Assembly (NCBI GenBank): GCA_025355505.1
Contig: JANXZM010000101.1
Span: forward strand, 1 to 33,205
Source: Acidobacteriaceae bacterium
GTDB taxonomy: Bacteria > Acidobacteriota > Terriglobia > Terriglobales > Acidobacteriaceae
Direction of reading: 5' to 3'
Length of the DNA: 33,205 nucleotides
Below are positions 1 through 6,012 of the stretch, piece by piece; within the stretch, counting starts at the first letter, position 1; each line of letters starts with the position of its first letter. The notes beneath the pieces were generated by a model, which made no database searches, was not told where the DNA came from, and saw only the letters and a program-made list of their open reading frames with translations. A program made the translations under genes and the position numbers.

Positions 1-49
1 TCGCAATCTGCTGGTAGCGCGTATGCAAATCACATCCTATAATCATCAT
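1..49 (-). CDS. IS110-family transposase, N-terminal fragment cut by window edge
   Basis: Only the first 16 codons lie in the window; the gene runs off the left edge. The start is a double ATG at 49 and 46, preceded by GGAGG and AAAGGAG purine tracts at usual ribosome-binding distance. The readable peptide is MMIIGCDLHTRYQQIA. The MIIGCDxHxxxQQ opening is typical of IS110-family DEDD transposases, where the Asp is the first catalytic residue of the RuvC-like domain. Family knowledge: these enzymes insert and excise the element guided by a structured non-coding RNA from the element's own end. The identification rests on 16 residues, so the family is likely but the subgroup cannot be told. Confidence 0.7.
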   Translation of the reverse strand, partial: MMIIGCDLHTRYQQIA

Positions 50-189
50 CGCTCGGCTCCTTTCCTCCGAGCCTTGGTCGCTTTGAGCGCTTCCAAGTCT
101 ACTCGCTCGTTAGGAGCCGACACGGTTATCTCATCAGCCCATCACAGACTTCCAACCGCAAATCGTCAACAACGGAAATGACCTGTATG

Positions 190-248
190 TCAGGGCCGAG
201 GTGTGCCCGTCTCCCAGGAGACGGCCCCCGCTGGCGGGTGGCCCCGAT
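190..248 (-). ncRNA. Candidate structured RNA in the leader of the IS110 transposase (bridge-RNA-like)
   Basis: About 140-200 bases upstream of the transposase start, three nested perfect pairings can be drawn. An outer helix pairs GGGCC at 193-197 with GGCCC at 240-244. Inside it are two hairpins, CCGTCTC/GAGACGG (207-213 with 218-224) and CCCGC/GCGGG (227-231 with 234-238). Together they make a three-way junction. IS110-group elements encode their guide (bridge) RNA in the non-coding stretch before the transposase, so position and fold agree. The boundaries are guesses, and there is no comparative support from this sequence alone. Confidence 0.3.
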
Positions 249-306
249 CTCGCGTAAGCATAATGATGTTGCTTTGAATGTTGACTGAGAAAAGACTGGG
301 GGTGCG

Positions 307-333
307 CCCCTTCTCGCGCCTTTCGAGAAGGGG
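307..333 (-). terminator. Strong 10-bp hairpin downstream of brnA (terminator-like)
   Basis: CCCCTTCTCG at 307-316 pairs perfectly with CGAGAAGGGG at 324-333 around a 7-base loop. It lies about 40 bases past the brnA stop on the same strand, so it could end the brnTA transcript. No T-run follows the stem in that direction, so it is not a textbook intrinsic terminator. It could equally belong to the neighbouring IS110 end. Confidence 0.35.
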
Positions 334-374
334 CCTGCCGACACCCTTCCACTCCGCTTCGGCCTGGGACGGCG

Positions 375-644
375 CTACTGATGAGCTGACCGCCGAGGCT
401 GACTCTCCATCACCACGCGCAGAATACGATTAATACGCGTCTGGTAACCCTTGCCATGCCCCTTGAGCCAATCGAGCACGTCCGCATCCAGACGAATCGT
501 CAGTTGCCTTTTCACCGGAGGCCAGGCCATCGTTGCCTTCTTGAGAAACGTCTTGTCGAGCCGCGGAATGTCCGAATAGTCGATATCGGAATCCTTCATC
601 CGGTCAATTCGTGCCAAGTTGCTTTTGATAGATTTTTTGTTCAC
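375..644 (-). CDS. brnA: BrnA-type antitoxin
   Basis: An 89-residue protein and second gene of the pair with brnT. The C-terminal half (KRQLTIRLDADVLDWLKGHG, then YQTRINRILR) is the ribbon-helix-helix DNA-binding domain of the BrnA/BrnA-like family. Family role: it binds and neutralises the BrnT ribonuclease and represses the shared promoter as a dimer. I chose the GTG at 644 because GAAAGGGAAAT stands about 8 bases before it; an upstream ATG at 686 would add 14 unlike residues. The start lies inside brnT, a 41-base overlap, which implies translational coupling. Confident call; the start is less certain. Confidence 0.85.
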   Translation of the reverse strand: MNKKSIKSNLARIDRMKDSDIDYSDIPRLDKTFLKKATMAWPPVKRQLTIRLDADVLDWLKGHGKGYQTRINRILRVVMESQPRRSAHQ

Positions 645-894
645 GTCGATTTCCCTTTCGCATGGAGATGATGCGTGTTGCCTCATCGCGTGGTGAATGG
701 GCTATGACAACCAGACGCCCAGCCAGCAAGCCCAGGGTGATGAGACGCTCTTCTCCGTAGCCGAAGCGGTCGTCCTCGAAAGTGACGCAAGGCCCTGCAA
801 ACACCTGCTCGGCGTCCTCGAAACTGAGACCATGCTTGGCAAAGTTCTTCCGGTTCTTCGCCTCGTCCCATTCGTATTTCATTTTCGTATCCAT
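604..894 (-). CDS. brnT: BrnT-type ribonuclease toxin
   Basis: A 96-residue protein. Family hallmarks in order: KYEWDEAKNRKNFAKHGLSF near the N-terminus, EDAEQVFAGP, DDRFGYGEERLITLG, and the C-terminal RIISMRKGNRREQKIY. BrnT has a RelE-like fold and cleaves RNA, halting translation until sequestered by BrnA. Toxin precedes antitoxin, as usual for brnTA. I start at the ATG at 894, which has AAAGAG upstream; ATG 882 starting MKYEW is the alternative, and the ORF is open further up to 924. It is the first of three toxin-antitoxin pairs in about 1.8 kb. Confidence 0.88.
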   Translation of the reverse strand: MDTKMKYEWDEAKNRKNFAKHGLSFEDAEQVFAGPCVTFEDDRFGYGEERLITLGLLAGRLVVIAHSPRDEATRIISMRKGNRREQKIYQKQLGTN

Positions 895-993
895 ACAATT
901 GTAGCTCTTTTTGTAGTTACACACAAGAGGCTAGTAATGACGTACCCAAGGTAAGGAATATGTAAAGTCGGGGGTAAGGCTCGGGGAATGTAC

Positions 994-1039
994 GGGACGT
1001 TCCCGAACGTCCAAATTCGGCGACGGACGGGATGTTCCC
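994..1039. promoter_or_regulatory. Candidate operator: repeated GGGAYGTTCCC palindromes
   Basis: GGGACGTTCCC at 994-1004 and GGGATGTTCCC at 1029-1039 sit 35 bases apart. The first copy is also part of a larger dyad, GGACGTTC at 995-1002 facing GAACGTCC at 1005-1012. They lie in the intergenic region between divergently transcribed brnT and the DUF433 gene, where an autoregulatory antitoxin would bind. No binding protein can be assigned from sequence. Confidence 0.35.
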
Positions 1040-1106
1040 CAACACTTCCTTCGACTGGGTTGGTTTTTCTGAGTTCGCTCGGGTAAACTGAAGGTGAAAT
1101 CCTGCT

Positions 1107-1322
1107 ATGGCGTCGACCAACGGCATCATCGTGAGAGACCCCAATATTCTTGGAGGGACCCCTGTGTTCAGCGGGACCAGAGTTCCCTTCCAGACCTTGC
1201 TGGATTACCTCGAAGGGGGGCAAACTCTGGACGAGTTCCTTGAGGATTTTCCCACCGTGAAGCGCGAAGCCGCCATCAGCGCCCTTGAACATGCCAAAGA
1301 ACTCGTTGTCAGTGAACTGTGA
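1107..1322 (+). CDS. DUF433 antitoxin (VapB45-like)
   Basis: A 71-residue protein of the DUF433 family. The signature GGTPVFSGTRVPFQTLLDYL is followed by an acidic helical stretch (LDEFLEDFPTVKREAA) and a C-terminal helix. DUF433 proteins contain a winged or homeodomain-like helix-turn-helix and act as antitoxins to DUF5615 PIN-like toxins, the arrangement seen here. GAAGGTGAAATCCTGCT upstream gives a weak ribosome-binding site for the ATG. Its stop overlaps the next gene's start by 4 bases (GTGA), so the two are translated as a coupled pair. Confidence 0.88.
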   Translation: MASTNGIIVRDPNILGGTPVFSGTRVPFQTLLDYLEGGQTLDEFLEDFPTVKREAAISALEHAKELVVSEL

Positions 1323-1642
1323 AGAAAGTCCTGCTGGACGAGTGCATTCCGAGAAAACTTAAGAGCCATCTCTCCGGGTACGATTGCCTCACTGTGCCTG
1401 AGGCTGGGTGGGCCGGCAAGAATAACGGAGAGTTGCTGTCTCTGGCGGAGAATGCCGGCTTTCAGGTGTTTGTCTCCCTTGACCAGGGAATTCAGTTTCA
1501 ACAGAATTTGACGGGACGCAATATCGCTGTGATCTTGCTCCGTGCCAAGTCAAACCGGCTGGCGGACTTGATCCCTTTGGCGGGGAAGATTTTGATGTCG
1601 CTATCGTCGATTGAACCTGGACTGCTCGTACGGATTCAATAG
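1319..1642 (+). CDS. DUF5615 PIN-like toxin (VapC45-like)
   Basis: A 107-residue protein opening KKVLLDECIPRKLKSHL, the N-terminal acidic motif of DUF5615/Mut7-C-like PIN domains. A central VFVSLDQGIQFQQ supplies the second acidic site, and NIAVILLRAKSNRLADLIPL is the usual C-terminal strand and helix. These are predicted metal-dependent ribonucleases silenced by the DUF433 partner. The start is GTG at 1319, overlapping the antitoxin stop. Length is normal for the family and the acidic positions appear intact, so the toxin may be active. Confidence 0.87.
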   Translation: MKKVLLDECIPRKLKSHLSGYDCLTVPEAGWAGKNNGELLSLAENAGFQVFVSLDQGIQFQQNLTGRNIAVILLRAKSNRLADLIPLAGKILMSLSSIEPGLLVRIQ

Positions 1643-1971
1643 CTTGAATCACACCCCAAAGAGAACCGCAGGGCAGCACACACTTCATTCATCCGTGCGG
1701 CACTCAGCTGGGCCACGCGTCTTCCTAATCGCTGTTGAGATACAGTGACCGCGTTATGCAGGTTGACTGCGCACGGGGACTTCATGCCGTCTTCCTCATT
1801 CAGCACGACTTCCGATGGCACGCCGCGAATGGTGGAAGTGACAGGCGCAACCGTGACCGTGGATAGATAGGCGAGGGCGCTGTCGCGGGTGAGCACGAGG
1901 GCCGGTCGTTTTTTGTCGGGAGCGGCAAACTGGTAGAGCCGAACTTCGCCTCGTGCTATTCTTCCGGCCAC
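1636..1971 (-). CDS. MazF/PemK-family endoribonuclease toxin
   Basis: About 111 residues. RGEVRLYQF, DKKRPALVLTRD, STVTVAPVTSTIRGVPSEV and CAVNLHNAVTVSQQRLGRRV follow the PemK/MazF barrel in order: RPALVLTRD holds the conserved Arg, and VTSTIRG the loop Ser/Thr. Family role: sequence-specific mRNA cleavage. I chose GTG at 1971 because GGAGG stands just before it, although the gap is short at about 4 bases; TTG at 1989 is the alternative. The start overlaps the antitoxin gene. Its 3' end overlaps the convergent DUF5615 gene by 7 bases. Confidence 0.87.
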   Translation of the reverse strand: MAGRIARGEVRLYQFAAPDKKRPALVLTRDSALAYLSTVTVAPVTSTIRGVPSEVVLNEEDGMKSPCAVNLHNAVTVSQQRLGRRVAQLSAARMNEVCAALRFSLGCDSSY

Positions 1972-2189
1972 GTGGCCTCCGATTCCCAACCCCGCGCTTC
2001 CGCGTCGGATTGCGACTGGCGCGAGTAGCCCTGGCGGTCGCGTTCTTCACTGGCTCGCAGCTCTAACCGGCGGAGATGTTCCCGCAGGGCGTCGCGCACC
2101 AAAGCGGAGCGGTTTCGCTTAGTGCGCTTCGCGGCTTGGTCGGCGGCGTGTAACAGCTTTTTATCCAGTACGATTTGAACAATTTGCAT
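1956..2189 (-). CDS. Ribbon-helix-helix antitoxin of the MazF pair
   Basis: A 77-residue protein. The N-terminal QIVQIVLDKKLLHAADQAAK and NRSALVRDALREHLRRLE form a ribbon-helix-helix (Arc/MetJ-type) dimer-DNA domain. The tail after residue 50 is acidic and glutamine-rich and would wrap the toxin. It is first in its operon, ahead of the MazF-like toxin, which starts inside it. The ATG at 2189 directly abuts a palindromic operator that also covers the ribosome-binding region, so autorepression is very likely. Confidence 0.85.
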   Translation of the reverse strand: MQIVQIVLDKKLLHAADQAAKRTKRNRSALVRDALREHLRRLELRASEERDRQGYSRQSQSDAEARGWESEATWPEE

Positions 2190-2190
2190 A

Positions 2191-2220
2191 TGTGGAACCT
2201 ATTCCACAGTGTACTCCACA
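2191..2220. promoter_or_regulatory. Operator of the ribbon-helix-helix/MazF operon
   Basis: TGTGGAA (2191-2197) and TTCCACA (2202-2208) form a perfect dyad with a 4-base spacer, and a third half-site TCCACA lies at 2215-2220. The block begins one base upstream of the antitoxin start codon, so bound protein would cover the translation start region and probably the promoter. Spaced half-sites like this suit a ribbon-helix-helix dimer. This is inference from symmetry and position. Confidence 0.6.
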
Positions 2221-2265
2221 TAGAGGATATTTCAAAGCAAGCTGCGATATTCCGGGCGGTTAAAC

Positions 2266-2316
2266 CCCCACCCTAAATTTCGCAAAGAACGCGAAATTTA
2301 GAATGGGGCACCCGGC
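2266..2316. repeat. 51-bp dispersed hairpin repeat, copy 1
   Basis: Identical over 51 bases to 2605-2655. The core is TAAATTTCGC (2274-2283), a 7-base loop, and GCGAAATTTA (2291-2300), a perfect 10-bp stem. An outer CCCCA/TGGGG pairing extends it. GC-rich CCCCACCC...TGGGGCACCC ends around a variable stem resemble REP-like elements that I associate with acidobacterial genomes. It follows the operator of the upstream toxin-antitoxin operon. Confidence 0.85.
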
Positions 2317-2392
2317 ATCAGAGGCTTCCACTTGCGGAGGTTGCAGGTTACGCTGAGCGCAGCTAAATTAGGTGCCAGAGTTGGATCTGACC

Positions 2393-2615
2393 ATGAAAGG
2401 GCCCGTCCCGGTGGCATCTGCCTCTGCATTCATCTCTGCTTCTGCGTCAATCGACGAGAAGATCAAGGAACTTGGGGAATGTCAGGCGCGCCATCGACAT
2501 CCACGAAGGCGACAAGGTCGATGAGGCGGTCTTGAAGGATCTCATCCGCGCTGCCGTGGCGCTCAATCTGAAGGGCCAGGACAAGAGGAAGCCGCGGCGA
2601 AAATCCCCACCCTAA
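2393..2615 (+). pseudogene. DUF1801 protein remnant with internal deletion and frameshift
   Basis: The first frame from ATG 2393 ends with SASIDEKIKELG, the N-terminal motif of DUF1801 proteins. At about 2474 the reading continues one base out of frame as NVRRAIDIHEGDKVDEAVLK and on through DLIRAAVALNLKGQ, the C-terminal motif of the same family. Only the two ends of the domain remain: roughly 60-80 codons of the middle are missing and the join is out of frame. The final TAA (2613-2615) lies inside the second hairpin repeat. No functional product is expected. Confidence 0.75.
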
Positions 2616-2655
2616 ATTTCGCAAAGAACGCGAAATTTAGAATGGGGCACCCGGC
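2605..2655. repeat. 51-bp dispersed hairpin repeat, copy 2
   Basis: An exact copy, in the same orientation and 339 bases downstream, of the repeat at 2266-2316, with the same 10-bp stem and outer CCCCA/TGGGG pairing. It sits between the DUF1801 remnant and mqnE. The two copies bracket the decayed gene. Confidence 0.85.
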
Positions 2656-2686
2656 CAGCCGATGTGATCCTTCCGCAGGCTGGGGT

Positions 2687-3829
2687 ATGATTGAACAGAT
2701 GCCCAGCACGCACCCATTCCAGACCGACGATCCGCGCCTCGCCCCGATCAAGGATAAAGTCCTTGCGGGGGAACGCCTGAATGAGGCCGATGCGCTTGTC
2801 CTTTATGGGACGGGCGACATCCTCGCCGTGGGTTGGCTGGCCAACTGGGTGCGTGAGCGGATGCATGGCGACAAGGCGTACTTCAACGTCAACCGGCATA
2901 TCAATCCGACGAATGTCTGCGTGGCCGCTTGTCGTCTGTGTGCGTTTGGACGCAAGAAAGATACTCCGGGCGCATACACCATGGCGCTCGAAGAAGCCTT
3001 CGCGACAGCTGCCACCGGATACACCGAAGCGGTTACCGAGTTTCATATTGTCGGCGGACTGCATCCCGATTTGCCGTTCCAATATTTTCTTGACCTTGTT
3101 TCCGGATTGAAAGAGCGTTTTCCGCTGGTCCACCTGAAGGCTTTCACCATGGTCGAGGTTGCGTATCTGGCGAAGCGGGCGAAGCTGACGATTCGCGAGA
3201 CGCTTGTAAAGATGAAAGAGGCAGGTGTGGATTCGCTGCCGGGCGGCGGCGCTGAAATTTTTGCCGACCGGGTGCGGCACATTATCTGCGATCACAAGAT
3301 TGACGGCGATCAATGGCTCGATACCGCGCGCCTCGCCCACCAGGTCGGGCTGAAATCGAACGCGACGATGCTCTACGGCCACATCGAAAACGACGAAGAC
3401 CGCGTCGATCACCTGCTCAAGCTGCGCGCCTTGCAGGATGAGACCGGCGGCTTCCAGACTTTCATCCCGCTGGCGTTTCATCCGGCGAACACGCCGCTGC
3501 AGCATCTTTTTACTACCACCGGCATGCTCGACATCAAGCAGATTGCCGTCAGCCGCCTGGTGCTCGACAACTTCCCGCACATCAAGTCTTATTGGCAGAT
3601 GATGACGCCGAAGATTGCGCAAATTTCGCTGCGCTTCGGAGCCGACGATATTGACGGCACGGTGGTCGAGGAAAAAATTTACCACGATGCCGGAGCAACC
3701 ACTCCGCAAGGTTTGCGGCGGCATGACCTGGTGCGCTTGATCGAGGAAGCCGGGCGCGAACCGATCGAGCGCGACACGCTCTACCGGCCGGTGACGCGGA
3801 CTGAGACTTCGTTTACTGTGTCGGTGTAA
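2687..3829 (+). CDS. mqnE: Aminodeoxyfutalosine synthase (radical SAM)
   Basis: A 380-residue radical SAM enzyme of the futalosine route to menaquinone. It joins the chorismate-derived MqnA product to the S-adenosylmethionine-derived moiety, giving aminodeoxyfutalosine. Cys78, Cys82 and Cys85 (NPTNVCVAACRLCAFGRK) form the CX3CX2C iron-sulfur motif. TEFHIVGGLHPDLPF, DSLPGGGAEIF, KSNATMLYGHIE and GGFQTFIPLAFHP are family signatures. Length is normal. I take ATG 2687; ATG 2699 is possible, and neither has a strong ribosome-binding site. No other menaquinone gene is in the window, so the pathway is scattered. Confidence 0.93.
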   Translation: MIEQMPSTHPFQTDDPRLAPIKDKVLAGERLNEADALVLYGTGDILAVGWLANWVRERMHGDKAYFNVNRHINPTNVCVAACRLCAFGRKKDTPGAYTMALEEAFATAATGYTEAVTEFHIVGGLHPDLPFQYFLDLVSGLKERFPLVHLKAFTMVEVAYLAKRAKLTIRETLVKMKEAGVDSLPGGGAEIFADRVRHIICDHKIDGDQWLDTARLAHQVGLKSNATMLYGHIENDEDRVDHLLKLRALQDETGGFQTFIPLAFHPANTPLQHLFTTTGMLDIKQIAVSRLVLDNFPHIKSYWQMMTPKIAQISLRFGADDIDGTVVEEKIYHDAGATTPQGLRRHDLVRLIEEAGREPIERDTLYRPVTRTETSFTVSV

Positions 3830-3856
3830 AGTGCCAAAACGTTTAGCACAGGGGTA

Positions 3857-3902
3857 CACAGAGGATATTCATCTTATAAGGTTGCCCTTGTGCCTCTCTG
3901 TG
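3857..3902. repeat. Imperfect inverted repeat CACAGAGG...CCTCTCTGTG
   Basis: CACAGAGG at 3857-3864 faces CCTCTCTGTG at 3893-3902 across about 28 bases, in the short gap between mqnE and msrA. It could fold in RNA as the mqnE terminator or be an intergenic REP-type element. There is no T-run, so the role is undecided. Confidence 0.4.
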
Positions 3903-3970
3903 GCCCGCTGTGGTTGAGAGTCTTTTGGCGGGAGGGCGGAACTTCCGGCTAGACAGGACATCCAATCAGT

Positions 3971-4510
3971 ATGGCAAAAGAGCAAATAGCAGTTTTCGGC
4001 GGCGGATGCTTCTGGTGTATTGAAGCGGTTTTTCAACGTCTCACAGGAGTCATCCACGTCGAGTCCGGCTACATGGGCGGAGGCGACGACCAGGCGACTT
4101 ATCGTCAGGTTTGCAACGGGGACACCGGGCATGTGGAAGTTGTGCGCGTCACCTTCGATCCCGACCAGATCAACTATCGCGAACTGCTGGAAGTATTCTT
4201 CGCGGTGCACGATCCGACCACGCTCAATCAGCAGGGGAATGATGCTGGCGAGCAGTATCGGTCGGTGATTTTCTACAACGATGAGGAACAGCAGAGGATG
4301 GCCGAGAATACAATTGCGGAGTTGACGGCGGCCAAGGCATTCTCTGAACCGATGGTGACTGCGGTGGAGCCGGCGGAGAAATTTCACGGTGCCGAAAACT
4401 ACCATCAGAATTACTACAACGAAAATTCGCACCAGCCTTATTGCATGTTCGTGATCTCGCCGAAGCTGGCGAAGTTGGAAAAAAAGTTTGGCGAAAAATT
4501 GAGGGCGTGA
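3971..4510 (+). CDS. msrA: Peptide-methionine (S)-S-oxide reductase
   Basis: 179 residues, full length for MsrA, which reduces the S-epimer of methionine sulfoxide in proteins using thioredoxin. The catalytic motif GGGCFWC has its nucleophile at Cys13. GDTGHVEVVRVTFDP, FFAVHDPTTLNQQGNDAGEQYRS (split by one Cys-free stretch) and the late FHGAENYHQNYY are the usual substrate-pocket motifs, with Glu and Tyr in place. No signal peptide, so cytosolic. No MsrB fusion or neighbour. It stands alone between mqnE and a convergent small gene. Confidence 0.96.
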   Translation: MAKEQIAVFGGGCFWCIEAVFQRLTGVIHVESGYMGGGDDQATYRQVCNGDTGHVEVVRVTFDPDQINYRELLEVFFAVHDPTTLNQQGNDAGEQYRSVIFYNDEEQQRMAENTIAELTAAKAFSEPMVTAVEPAEKFHGAENYHQNYYNENSHQPYCMFVISPKLAKLEKKFGEKLRA

Positions 4511-4537
4511 ATCGGAACGTCCGAGCGGGCGCGAAAT

Positions 4538-4837
4538 CTATGCGGCGGAATCCTGCCCGGCCGTGGTGGGTTCGGGCCGTTCGTCCAACAGAAGGCGGCG
4601 CAAGGTGCGCAGGTCGTTGAGCAGACGGCTGCTGCTTTCCAGGTGTTGTTCCAGTTTGGCCAACTTAAAATTCACGATTTGCAGGGCCTGCACCCGGCGC
4701 TCCGACTTGGCCTGCGCGGCCACACCAAGGTCGGCTTCGATCTCGCTCTTGGCCTCGGCGATTGCCTCGACCAAAAGCCGCACATAGTGGTGCGCATTCT
4801 CGACGCTGTCAAACGGGGTTCGGAGGGGATCGTTCAA
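4538..4837 (-). CDS. Small predicted coiled-coil protein, function unknown
   Basis: 99 residues, not recognised as a named family. From about residue 12 to 85 it reads as long amphipathic helix: VRLLVEAIAEAKSEIEADL, QALQIVNFKLAKLEQHLESS, LNDLRTLRRLLLDE. Leu and Ala spacing fits a coiled coil. No membrane segment, signal or cysteines. It converges with msrA, 27 bases apart. Its start is 19 bases from the tRNA-end remnant at 4856, so it marks the last intact gene before the decayed zone. Codon use and composition look coding. Confidence 0.65.
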   Translation of the reverse strand: MNDPLRTPFDSVENAHHYVRLLVEAIAEAKSEIEADLGVAAQAKSERRVQALQIVNFKLAKLEQHLESSSRLLNDLRTLRRLLLDERPEPTTAGQDSAA

Positions 4838-4855
4838 GGGTTCCTTAAGAAGCAG

Positions 4856-4879
4856 AAAATATGGCGGAGAGGTGGGATT
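4856..4879 (-). repeat. Remnant of a tRNA 3' end; possible attachment-site copy
   Basis: The sequence AAAATATGGCGGAGAG-GTGGGATT matches 33176-33200 with a single-base gap. On the minus strand it reads as a tRNA end: T-arm bases, acceptor 3' strand, discriminator and CCA, followed by the same ATATTTT. Beyond this the match stops (CTAAT here, TGAAC there), so it is a 3' fragment, not a gene. Direct orientation relative to the right-edge tRNA is what integration into a tRNA gene leaves at the far end. Confidence 0.65.
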
Positions 4880-5255
4880 CTAATATTCCTGAAACTCCTA
4901 TCTCTCTGCCATTCCAGTACATAGCCAGTAACTTAAGCGATTACAATGCTTTACTTCATGTTGCACCTTGTAGCTGTTGTTACATGGGTTGCTGCTGGAC
5001 AGCTCTTTGTCGCTGTTTTCGGTATCACTGGTATCACTACCTGACAGAGTTGAGTTTCTGGCCTGGCGTCGCAGCATGGTGATTTTCCTGCCCCATTGAG
5101 CGATCGACAAATTCACTCCGTCGTTACGCAGCATTTGAAGGCCCCAGTCCTTGCATTGTGTATTCTACGGCACCAGTGTGCTGCCTGCAACGCTTCAGGG
5201 TGGGCTTGATGGGCTTCAGGATGGGCTGAATCTTGGGTAGTCGATCAGTTTGAAA
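4880..5255. other. Gene-poor decayed stretch next to the tRNA remnant
   Basis: No convincing gene. A minus-strand frame of 78 codons (4898-5134) has no recognisable motif and an unusual Ser/Asn-rich composition, so I do not annotate it. If the HTH ORF at 5256 is an excisionase, an integrase would be expected in this interval on the same strand, but I could not recognise integrase motifs (Arg...His-x-x-Arg...Tyr) in any frame. Confidence 0.5.
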
Positions 5256-5606
5256 TCATTGAGTGTGGGTTGGCAAATTCCACGGGGATTCAGTGTGAGA
5301 CTCCTCCCAGCACAGCGCGATTACTCCGGGATCAAAGCGGACGGCGGTGCCGATGAACCTGTATGGGATCACGCGCACCTTCGCCTTGCGGTAAACCGTG
5401 ACCGGATGGAGATGGAGAATTCCGGCGATCTCGCGAGCGGTGAGGGCCCGGGTGATAGGAGGGGAGGATATGGGAGATCCGTGCTTGGTCTGATGCTGAC
5501 TTGATTGGGTTTTACGAAGCAGGTGAGGGGATCGCGGTCGGGCAATCGGGCCGGGCTGACAGTTAGTCGTCTGTCGGCTCGGGCACGGCGATCCTGAGCC
5601 GGCCAC
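5256..5606 (-). CDS. Excisionase-like helix-turn-helix protein (start uncertain)
   Basis: The C-terminal half (about residues 50-100 of 116) reads RALTAREIAGILHLHPVTVY, then RFIGTAVRFDP and a CWEE near the end. This is the winged helix-turn-helix of the excisionase/MerR-like DNA-binding family: a TxxEIAxxLxxxxxTVYR helix pair and a GxxxRFDP wing. The first 45 residues are Ser/Pro/Gln-rich and probably not translated. I see no ribosome-binding site that decides the start. Such proteins accompany integrases of mobile elements or act as small regulators. Its place about 380 bases from the tRNA remnant fits a mobile-element remnant. Confidence 0.5.
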   Translation of the reverse strand: MAGSGSPCPSRQTTNCQPGPIARPRSPHLLRKTQSSQHQTKHGSPISSPPITRALTAREIAGILHLHPVTVYRKAKVRVIPYRFIGTAVRFDPGVIALCWEESHTESPWNLPTHTQ

Positions 5607-6012
5607 TGCCGTTCTGGGCTGGTCAAGTCTCTACGGGACCGGCGATGTTAAGCAATTTGATTCATTCCTACCGCCGTGTCCAATGCAAGGATGGTCAGTA
5701 CGATCCGGTCATGGGTGTCCCCAGTCTCGCTGAAAGTTCTGGCGCGGACTTCGGACCCTAAAGTCCCACCAGGCGGGGAAGTCTTTGTCGGGTGCTGAGG
5801 TTTTCATGAAACAACGGGGCGGAAAGAAGTGGGATAGAAGTTCCTAACAGGAGAAGTTTCCGGAGGCCGCCATTTCCCATTTTCCGGGGGGGCGCCGACG
5901 TTCGATAGCGCAGCCCGCTAGCGGCAAGGGCTCGCGGGGTAAGATCGCGGATCAAGCACACATCCACGAACACCCCGTTTTCAGGAGTTCACTGCCGAGA
6001 CAGTATCCGGCG
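5607..6012. other. 406 bp without a recognisable gene
   Basis: Short frames exist on both strands but none has motifs, a ribosome-binding site or coding-like composition. A minus-strand 71-codon frame at 5758-5973 is rich in Arg, Pro and Leu and looks like a chance ORF. No repeat or strong hairpin was found. It follows the last gene of the tad operon and probably contains decayed sequence. Confidence 0.4.

Noticed and set aside
2612-3859. 415-codon frame antisense to mqnE
   Set aside because: It is the shadow of a strongly supported radical SAM gene, a common effect of GC-rich codon use.
4898-5134. 78-codon minus-strand frame next to the tRNA remnant, considered as an integrase tail
   Set aside because: No tyrosine-recombinase motif (His-x-x-Arg or active Tyr) could be found; Ser/Asn-rich composition is not diagnostic.
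5758-5973. 71-codon minus-strand frame
   Set aside because: No ribosome-binding site, motif or coding-like composition.
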